From Nitrospiraceae bacterium (GTDB lineage Bacteria > Nitrospirota > Nitrospiria > Nitrospirales > UBA8639): a stretch of 12,299 bases of DNA. The notes below the pieces were generated by a model. The model had not been told where the DNA came from. It did not search any database and worked only from the letters and a program-made list of their open reading frames with translations. The position numbers were made by a program, and so were the translations under genes. The stretch lies in the NCBI GenBank assembly GCA_003523945.1, contig DOFS01000550.1:1-12299 (forward strand). Reading direction: 5' to 3'. Positions 6,848 to 12,299 of the stretch are shown piece after piece (the stretch's first letter is position 1; each line of letters starts with the position of its first letter).

Positions 6848-8275
6848 ATGGAATCTATTAAATTCGGGACTTCTGGGTGGCGGGCCATTGTGGCCGAAGA
6901 CTTTACCGTCCGGAACATCCGTATCGTGTGTCAGGGTATCGCTCAATTTCTTCGTCAACAGAAACTGGGGCAACAAGGCATTCTTATTGGCTACGACGCA
7001 CGTTTTTTAGGTGAGCATTTTGTCAAAGTTGCCGCAGAGGTCATGGCGTCTCATGGGATCCCTTGTCTGATTTGCGACCGGGACACCCCGACCCCGGCCA
7101 TCTCCTACCACGTGGTCAGCCGCAAATTATCAGGAGCCATGAATATCTCAGCCAGCCACAATTCTGCTGAATGGAATGGGATCAAATTTACACCGGCCTG
7201 GGGAGGACCGGCGCTGCCTGAAACAACCAAGGCCATTGAACTGCGCATTCTACCCCTGTTGCATGGAGAACACATCAAATGGCTCCCCTGGGAACGAGCC
7301 GTACATGATGGCATGGTGCGGCACTTCGATCCAAAACCGGACTATCTGAAAGCCCTGGAATCCATGGTGGATCGCGACCGCATCCGGAACGGCAGGATCA
7401 GGGTCATTTTTGATCCTTTGTATGGAACCTCCAGGCATTACCTTGACGAATTCCTACGCCAGGCCGGCGCAAAAATGGCCGTCCTACATCATTGGCGAGA
7501 TCCATACTTTGGAGGATTTCGACCAGAACCGACCGACGAAACCCTTGAGGACCTGAAAGAGACCGTACGCCGTGAAGGCGCACACCTCGGCCTGGCAACC
7601 GACGGAAATGGGGGCCGGTTTGGTATCGTGGATGCCGACGGCACCTACATTCAAGCCAATTATATTTTGGCCGTCTTGTTGGATTATCTTATTCGGAGCC
7701 GGCAATGGTCAGGCGGAGTCGCCCGCTCGGTGGCCACTACCCATCTCATTGATGCCGTGGCGGCACACCATGGACTCACCATTCACGAAACCCCGGTGGG
7801 ATTTAAATACATCGGAGAATTGCTCGCGAAAGGGGAAGTGGTCTTTGGGGGGGAAGAAAGTGCCGGGATGTCCATCAGGGGTCATGTGCCGGAAACAGAT
7901 GGGATATTGGTTGGGGCCTTAATCGCGGAGATGGTGGCCTTTACGGGACAGACCATTCAGGAGTTACTGAATGACCTCTTTGCACGAGTCGGAACCGTAT
8001 ACCCCACACGACAAGATCTGCCGATGAGCGAACAGCTCAAGACACAGGTCAAGCAGGTCCTTGAACATCCGCCATCGGAGCTTGCGGGAGCGGACGTCAT
8101 CCATGTCAATAAACTGGATGGCTGCAAACTCATTCTGCCGGATGACTCCTGGTATCTTATTCGAATGTCCGGAACTGAATCCATCGTCCGATGCTATGGC
8201 GAAGCCAAAACCCCTGAGCGACTCACCGAGATTATGAACGCCGGAAAAGAACTACTCCATCTTCCCGTCAGGTAA
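6848..8275 (+). CDS. Phosphoglucomutase/phosphomannomutase family protein
   Basis: This 475-residue cytoplasmic enzyme belongs to the alpha-D-phosphohexomutase family, which interconverts sugar 1- and 6-phosphates for glycogen, nucleotide-sugar and envelope synthesis. Features in order are the N-terminal FGTSGWRA (6-13), the phosphoserine loop SASHNS at 101-106 (catalytic Ser103), the metal-loop region ATDGNGGRFG at 250-259, the sugar-binding loop GGEESAGMS at 334-342, and the phosphate-binding loop RMSGTES at 439-445. Length is normal. Several loops depart from consensus. The serine loop ends in Ser rather than Pro. The metal loop, usually DGDADR or a near relative, keeps only Asp252 of the three acidic ligands. 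The last loop is GTES rather than GTEP. Activity is therefore likely but not certain. The ATG at 6848 puts the conserved FGTSG at the usual place. It reads in the same direction as the NRPS, 217 bases away, and is probably a separate housekeeping gene. Substrate preference cannot be read from the sequence. Confidence 0.9.
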   Translation: MESIKFGTSGWRAIVAEDFTVRNIRIVCQGIAQFLRQQKLGQQGILIGYDARFLGEHFVKVAAEVMASHGIPCLICDRDTPTPAISYHVVSRKLSGAMNISASHNSAEWNGIKFTPAWGGPALPETTKAIELRILPLLHGEHIKWLPWERAVHDGMVRHFDPKPDYLKALESMVDRDRIRNGRIRVIFDPLYGTSRHYLDEFLRQAGAKMAVLHHWRDPYFGGFRPEPTDETLEDLKETVRREGAHLGLATDGNGGRFGIVDADGTYIQANYILAVLLDYLIRSRQWSGGVARSVATTHLIDAVAAHHGLTIHETPVGFKYIGELLAKGEVVFGGEESAGMSIRGHVPETDGILVGALIAEMVAFTGQTIQELLNDLFARVGTVYPTRQDLPMSEQLKTQVKQVLEHPPSELAGADVIHVNKLDGCKLILPDDSWYLIRMSGTESIVRCYGEAKTPERLTEIMNAGKELLHLPVR

Positions 8276-8304
8276 TTCCTTAAAATCCCTTCTTTTTCCT
8301 ACTT

Positions 8305-8332
8305 ATCGATCTTCTCTCGATTTGTTTTTTTT
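8305..8332 (+). terminator. Weak intrinsic terminator candidate after the mutase gene
   Basis: A short stem, ATCGA (8305-8309) with TCGAT (8317-8321) and a 7-base loop, is followed directly by TTGTTTTTTTT (8322-8332). The T-run is strong but the stem is short and AT-rich. It starts 30 bases after the mutase stop codon. Confidence 0.4.
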
Positions 8333-8511
8333 CGCCTCCTATTTTCCTTGGTGAGACTTTCGCCTTAAGAAGAGCAAATTACTCCAAATACTAGACTGCC
8401 AGCCCATCACAGGGAGCAATGGACCAAGGTAAGCGGGTAACAGCAAGCTAGGTTTGTGGAGAACATGGTACGAATTTAAGGATTAAAGAAAGGCCGAGAA
8501 CAGAATGAGTG

Positions 8512-8558
8512 GAAAGTCATTGGGGGGTGGACAGACCGTTCTCCCCCCAATGACTTTC
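8512..8558. terminator. Perfect 16-bp inverted repeat at the 3' end of hpf
   Basis: GAAAGTCATTGGGGGG (8512-8527) and CCCCCCAATGACTTTC (8543-8558) are exact reverse complements around a 15-base loop. The repeat begins 14 bases beyond the hpf stop codon, between convergent mutase and hpf genes, so it could end or protect transcripts from either side. Neither strand has a T-run after the stem. A canonical intrinsic terminator is therefore doubtful; a 3' stabilising hairpin or protein-bound site is also possible. Confidence 0.55.
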
Positions 8559-8572
8559 ATTGGGACGTGACG

Positions 8573-8950
8573 TCAGACAGCAGTCAGTAGCATCGCTTTT
8601 TCAGTCTTTTTGGCGATGGCCTTAGCATTTCGGGCCAACCGCTTTTCTTCAATTTTTTCGAGTTCATGCTCGATCGCCTGAAAGGCTGAGCGAATGGCTT
8701 CTTCAAAGGTTTTCGATTCTTTTCTGGCGGTCACCGTTCGACGCCGGGGAAGCGTCACGACGACCAGTGCCTCCGCGTTATCGGCACCTTTTTTATGATG
8801 GGCATTTTTGGTGAGTGTAACACGGGCATGAATGATGCGAATGGTATCCGTCTGCAACGCCTCAGTCCGTCGCCCAATTTCGGCTTTCCACCGAGGGGTC
8901 ATGCCAACGTTTCGGCTCTCAATTTTTACATCCAGCGATTGTTCATCCAT
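8573..8950 (-). CDS. hpf: Ribosome hibernation-promoting factor, short form
   Basis: This 125-residue protein looks like the S30AE/HPF-YfiA family, which binds the ribosomal decoding region and silences or dimerises ribosomes in stationary phase. The expected strand-helix-strand-strand-strand-helix order is visible: LDVKIESRN (6-14), helix 18-32, the central strands IRIIHARVTLTK (37-48) and EALVVVTLPRR (60-70), then helix KTFEEAIRSAFQAIEHELEKI (80-100). The tail (101-125) is rich in Lys, Arg and Ala, without the extra C-terminal dimerisation domain of long HPFs. The frame opens at a GTG (8956), but that G is the last base of the AAGGAG ribosome binding site (8961-8956). The ATG at 8950, five bases on, is the better start. 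It is transcribed away from msrB and appears monocistronic. A role in sigma-54 regulation, as for some hpf genes elsewhere, cannot be seen here. Confidence 0.85.
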   Translation of the reverse strand: MDEQSLDVKIESRNVGMTPRWKAEIGRRTEALQTDTIRIIHARVTLTKNAHHKKGADNAEALVVVTLPRRRTVTARKESKTFEEAIRSAFQAIEHELEKIEEKRLARNAKAIAKKTEKAMLLTAV

Positions 8951-9120
8951 AGACACTCCTTCTTTGGCTGTTCGTTAAATCTGTGAAACATCCAACACCT
9001 TCCGGCCTGTTTTTCGGATGACGAAATCCTGAGTCAATCCTCCTTTTTTTTCGGTTTTCTACAGTGTAAAAATTTCCCTTCCTCCAGTCAAAGTCTTATC
9101 TCCGTAATTGTAATTTTTTT

Positions 9121-9148
9121 TTGCTTTGTAAGACTGGTACAGTATAAC
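9121..9148 (+). promoter_or_regulatory. Predicted sigma-70-type promoter of msrB
   Basis: TTGCTT (9121-9126) and TATAAC (9143-9148) are separated by 16 bases, with an AT-rich upstream patch (9105-9120) resembling an UP element. The direct repeat AGACTGG lies at 9131-9137 and 9149-9155, on either side of the -10 box with an 18-base pitch, which could be an operator for a repressor. Transcription would start near 9155. Confidence 0.5.
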
Positions 9149-9157
9149 AGACTGGAG

Positions 9158-9180
9158 AACGCTGGAGGATTTCCAGTGTT
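9158..9180 (+). promoter_or_regulatory. Hairpin near the predicted 5' end of the msrB transcript
   Basis: AACGCTGGA (9158-9166) pairs with TCCAGTGTT (9172-9180), nine pairs with one G-T wobble, around the loop GGATT. It begins almost at the predicted transcription start and ends 10 bases before the ribosome binding site GGAGGA (9191-9196). This suggests a 5' stabilising stem or a translational control element. Confidence 0.45.
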
Positions 9181-9203
9181 TGAGATCAGAGGAGGAATAC
9201 CAG

Positions 9204-9725
9204 ATGTCCAATAACCTGAGTGTAAATAGGAGAAATCTCATGAAAATCGGGGTAGCATTAGGTTTCGGAGCTCTCGCTAAGACTTTCGGCGTGGCATTGG
9301 CCGCCCCCAATCCTTCAATCGGGGAGTCAGGCATCACCAAAATAACGAAAACGGATGAGGAGTGGAAGGCGCTCTTGACCCCGATGCAATATCGTGTGTT
9401 ACGCCATGAAGACACCGAGCCGCCCTTTACCAATGAATATCATCAAAGTAAAGCCAAAGGCATCTACCAATGTGCGGGATGTGCGTTGCCACTTTTTTCT
9501 TCCGACACGAAATTCGACAGCGGAACCGGATGGCCCAGTTTCTGGCAACCGATTTCGGAAAAAGTAGTCGAAACCCGCACCGATTGGAAATTGATTTATC
9601 CACGAACCGAAGTCCATTGCGCCCGATGCGGTGGCCACCAGGGACACATATTTGACGACGGCCCACCGCCGACTGGATTACGCTATTGTATTAATTCTGC
9701 GGCGTTGAAATTTGTTCCGGCATAG
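9204..9725 (+). CDS. msrB: Peptide-methionine (R)-S-oxide reductase MsrB, Tat-exported
   Basis: This 173-residue enzyme reduces methionine-R-sulfoxide in proteins. Residues 8-35 form a twin-arginine signal, with NRRNLMK (8-14), a hydrophobic core, and ALAA before a likely cleavage near residue 34. It should therefore fold with zinc in the cytoplasm and act in the periplasm. The SelR domain (about 50-172) has zinc pairs CAGC (90-93) and CARC (139-142), GTGWPSFW (107-114), GHIFDDGP (147-154) and the catalytic RYCINSAAL (160-168, Cys162). The only five cysteines are the four zinc ligands and Cys162, so no internal resolving cysteine exists. An external reductant must regenerate it. The ATG at 9204 has GGAGGA (9191-9196) seven bases ahead and is preferred over the in-frame TTG at 9180. 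Its last 35 bases overlap the convergent regulator gene. Confidence 0.96.
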   Translation: MSNNLSVNRRNLMKIGVALGFGALAKTFGVALAAPNPSIGESGITKITKTDEEWKALLTPMQYRVLRHEDTEPPFTNEYHQSKAKGIYQCAGCALPLFSSDTKFDSGTGWPSFWQPISEKVVETRTDWKLIYPRTEVHCARCGGHQGHIFDDGPPPTGLRYCINSAALKFVPA

Positions 9726-12279
9726 CAAGGCGCTGATGCACTAATTGCTCGACTGCCGGAAAATGTCGTTCCGGAATATTGCGAAACCGTTTTCGACAGT
9801 CGGCAATTGCGGCTTCAACAGACGGATAGTGTCTAGAAGAAGGAAGAAGGTTTTTTGTATACTCGCGCAACCGTCCCGCGACCATGCGGATCAAGGTTTC
9901 ATCCCCGGCCAGCGACTGCGCCGCCGCTTCAATATTTCCGTGATTGTCGACTAGGGCTTGAAATCCGAGACCCTTCAAACGTTGAGTAACGGTGCTGCGA
10001 TCCCACCCTAGGGCCTTGGCTGTCGCCTGCATATCGAAACCATGACGTCGGAGGCATTCCAACACCATTTCATCCTCTAATCGTTCCAGCTCCACCCGGC
10101 CATGTCCTTCACCCTTCACGCGCGGGATAACCGGGCTACTGAGGTGCAAATCCGCTTCGGTAATAAGAGACCCGGTGGCCAGGGCGACCGCTTGAGCCAC
10201 GGTTTGTCGAAGCTCTCGAATATTGCCCGGCCATCGATAGGCCATGATCCCATCCAATGCCCCTTGCGTGAACCTCAAATCCATTCGATTCTGTTGCCGG
10301 GAAAAATACTGCAGGAAGAATTGAGCCAATAGCAGGCAATCTTGCTCCCCTCGTTCCCGCAGAGGAGGCAGAGTTAACACAATACTCCGTAATCGATAAA
10401 ATAAATCTTCCCGATATCGGCCTGCCTCCACATCTTGGTGAAGATTGCAATTTGTCGCCGCGATAATTCGCACATCCACCTGAGTAAGCCGGCTTTCTCC
10501 AACCCGGTGAAATGACCCGTCCTCCAGAAACCGCAGTAATTTTGCTTGCAAATCGGATGGAAGCTCGCCGACTTCATCCAAAAAGAGCGTTCCCCCATTT
10601 GCCGTTTCAATATAACCCTCACGACCAACCGCGCCGGTAAAAGCCCCCTTCACATGGCCGAATAATTCTCCTTCAAATAACTCCGATCGGATCGCGGCCA
10701 AATTTACCGACACAAATGGGCCACGATGCCGCGGACTCAACGCATGGGCCGCTCGAGCAAACACCTCTTTTCCCGTGCCCGTTTCTCCCAATAGAAGAAT
10801 GGGGCTCTGGGTCCCGGAGGCTTTTTTTAAATCCTGAAAAACGCGGAGGACCGAAGGAGCATGGGTCAGAATATGAAAGGACTCACATTCTTGAAGTAAT
10901 GCCTGATTCTCGCGGGATTCGGGACGCTGATGCCCAGCATGCTGCATGGCCGGCACCTGCCGCCGAAGATCCTGCAATTCAATCTGCAACCGGTCAATCT
11001 GTCGTCGGGTTTCTTCTACCTCGGCTTGGGAAAACTCTAATTGGCGAGACACCCCCCCTTGCTGAGATTCTAAACCTTCAATAACCGTCGCCGACCGGTG
11101 GGCATGATCTTGTGCCACATGTAAGCGAGTTTCGAGTTCCCGGACATGCTGCTGTTTCTCTGCCAGTTCTGTTTCCAATTGCTGTAGCTGCTGTCGCCCT
11201 TGAGTGATCCGCCGTCGAATAATCGACCGGGACCGGGACAACCGCCAAGCCAGCGATCCCCCTAAGGTCATTCCTAAAGCCAATCCTGTACTCAAGATCG
11301 GCCACACCCAACCACTGAGAAGTCCCCACAAAAGACCAAGCCCCCCAAGAAGAATACCGGCTAAGCCAATCATCCCCAGGCGGGTTGGCGGAGTTTCCCA
11401 AAGAAGGAAACAGGCAAAGAACAGGGCTACACTCGCTGTTGCAGGAAAAGCGACCCACAAAGGCGTCCGGGAGACCCATCCGTTAGTCAGCACCGCATTG
11501 GTCAATAAGGCATGAAGAAATTCAGCCGGCACCTCGGATTCCCACGGGGTTGAAAGAGTTGGTTGCTTCGACACAGGAGAAAAAAGGATCACTACTTTTC
11601 CGCGAAACAACTTTGTTAATCGATCGCGATCTTTACTCTGAACGATGTTCCACACATCCACAAAGGCATGCCTGGGAAGGGATGAAGTCGCCCAATGTCC
11701 AATAAACCGGAATTGAGGGGCGTTGGTCTTCGGTTTCATAGCTGTGTCCGTTTCCGATAACAACGAGGCCATTACGAGACCGATCGGAGGATGCGGCGAT
11801 GAACCTGCAGAAAAAGGATGGGACTTCACACCCCGAAACACCCCATCCGCATCCGGTATCAATTCCAGCGTTCCCAAGGCGGTTGCCGCATCCGCCAAGG
11901 CGGGAGGAACCGAATCCGGATAGACCACAGACCCGACTCGTTTGGTCACTTCAGCCAGTCGAACCAGTCCAGCCAACCCCCCACATTCCGAGGCTATCGG
12001 GAAGGACACATCAATTGAGGGTACGATGACAGCAGCGCCAGCCTCATGAAGGGCCAGCAGTGTGGACTCCAACACGGAAAGATCCCATAGTCCTTCCCCA
12101 CATAACGCGGGACTGGTGCTCTTCGTGACCGTCACCATGACCAGTGAAGGGTCGACAGGTCCAGGTGCCATGTGAGCCAGTTGCCAATCAGTCAACCATC
12201 GTTCCCCCTGTGGAAAAAGAGAGGAGACGCTAAAAGCCAACAATGTGCTCACCAGTGAAAAGGCGAGGGCCAATGCCAT
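9691..12279 (-). CDS. Membrane-bound sigma-54 activator with CHASE2-like sensor domain
   Basis: From ATG 12279 this protein has 862 residues. An N-terminal helix (about 2-22) leads into a CHASE2-like extracytoplasmic sensor (about 40-265). Three closely spaced helices (273-294, 301-321, 325-345), typical of CHASE2 proteins, and a long coiled coil (359-441) follow. The sigma-54 AAA+ domain (about 468-700) has Walker A GETGTGKE (498-505), the sigma-54-contacting GAFTGA (545-550), Walker B GTLFLDEVGE (563-572) and the arginine-finger region YREDLFYRL (622-630). A Fis-type helix-turn-helix lies at about 735-772, with an unusual C-terminal extension of about 90 residues. It should sense a periplasmic or membrane cue and activate sigma-54 promoters without a separate kinase. 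The frame is open upstream of 12279 to the window end, through a Lys-Thr repeat, and no ribosome binding site precedes that ATG, so the true start may lie outside. Its 3' end overlaps msrB by 35 bases. Confidence 0.9.
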   Translation of the reverse strand: MALALAFSLVSTLLAFSVSSLFPQGERWLTDWQLAHMAPGPVDPSLVMVTVTKSTSPALCGEGLWDLSVLESTLLALHEAGAAVIVPSIDVSFPIASECGGLAGLVRLAEVTKRVGSVVYPDSVPPALADAATALGTLELIPDADGVFRGVKSHPFSAGSSPHPPIGLVMASLLSETDTAMKPKTNAPQFRFIGHWATSSLPRHAFVDVWNIVQSKDRDRLTKLFRGKVVILFSPVSKQPTLSTPWESEVPAEFLHALLTNAVLTNGWVSRTPLWVAFPATASVALFFACFLLWETPPTRLGMIGLAGILLGGLGLLWGLLSGWVWPILSTGLALGMTLGGSLAWRLSRSRSIIRRRITQGRQQLQQLETELAEKQQHVRELETRLHVAQDHAHRSATVIEGLESQQGGVSRQLEFSQAEVEETRRQIDRLQIELQDLRRQVPAMQHAGHQRPESRENQALLQECESFHILTHAPSVLRVFQDLKKASGTQSPILLLGETGTGKEVFARAAHALSPRHRGPFVSVNLAAIRSELFEGELFGHVKGAFTGAVGREGYIETANGGTLFLDEVGELPSDLQAKLLRFLEDGSFHRVGESRLTQVDVRIIAATNCNLHQDVEAGRYREDLFYRLRSIVLTLPPLRERGEQDCLLLAQFFLQYFSRQQNRMDLRFTQGALDGIMAYRWPGNIRELRQTVAQAVALATGSLITEADLHLSSPVIPRVKGEGHGRVELERLEDEMVLECLRRHGFDMQATAKALGWDRSTVTQRLKGLGFQALVDNHGNIEAAAQSLAGDETLIRMVAGRLREYTKNLLPSSRHYPSVEAAIADCRKRFRNIPERHFPAVEQLVHQRLAMPEQISTPQN

Positions 12280-12299
12280 GGTCTTGGTCTTGGTCTTGG
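12280..12299. repeat. Tandem hexanucleotide repeat at the window edge
   Basis: GGTCTT is repeated three times and followed by GG at the end of the window, so the array may continue beyond it. On the minus strand it reads AAGACC repeats that would encode alternating Lys-Thr, in frame with the sigma-54 activator, immediately before its first membrane helix. Confidence 0.7.

Noticed and set aside
9180..9203. TTG start for msrB, eight codons upstream
   Set aside because: The TTG lies in the leader hairpin without a ribosome binding site, whereas ATG 9204 has GGAGGA at ideal spacing and places the Tat motif near the N-terminus.
10716..11084. 122-codon plus-strand frame opposite the sigma-54 activator
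   Set aside because: It is antisense to the AAA+ and coiled-coil coding region and shows no recognisable domain.

Overview
The window is about 12.3 kb of bacterial chromosome with seven confident genes, one short membrane protein of unknown function, and several structured intergenic stretches. No rRNA, tRNA, CRISPR array, transposase or phage gene was seen. The source is a Gram-negative-type bacterium, because one protein carries a Tat signal and another a periplasmic-type CHASE2 sensor. A transmembrane sigma-54 activator, a DUF3326 protein and moderate GC would fit a Nitrospira-like organism. That placement is an inference from style only and is weak.

Layout, left to right. A small two-helix membrane protein (54-341) is followed by a 400-base non-coding stretch. 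That stretch folds into one long interrupted hairpin (417-543) and two or three small tandem hairpins (554-620), and it looks like a dispersed structured intergenic repeat. Then comes exonuclease III (xthA, 783-1553). After a 420-base gap holding a plausible promoter, there is a two-gene cassette: a DUF3326 protein (1976-3280) and a free-standing C-A-T non-ribosomal peptide synthetase module (3415-6630). Both genes look more AT-rich than their neighbours. A phosphoglucomutase/phosphomannomutase-family enzyme (6848-8275) follows on the same strand. The hibernation-promoting factor gene lies on the minus strand (8573-8950), with a perfect 16-bp inverted repeat just after its stop codon. Divergent from it is a Tat-exported methionine sulfoxide reductase B (9204-9725). 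That gene overlaps tail to tail with a large minus-strand gene for a membrane-bound sigma-54 activator (9691 to at least 12279), whose N-terminus may run past the window edge.

How the parts may work together. The best candidate for something undescribed is the DUF3326-NRPS pair. The synthetase has one complete module but no thioesterase, and no loading or modifying enzyme except its uncharacterised neighbour, so it may load a single amino acid for a tailoring or coupling step. xthA, hpf and msrB are separate stress and maintenance genes: DNA repair, ribosome protection and repair of oxidised exported proteins. The CHASE2 sigma-54 activator would read a periplasmic signal and directly switch on sigma-54 promoters, but no clear sigma-54 promoter was spotted by eye in this window.
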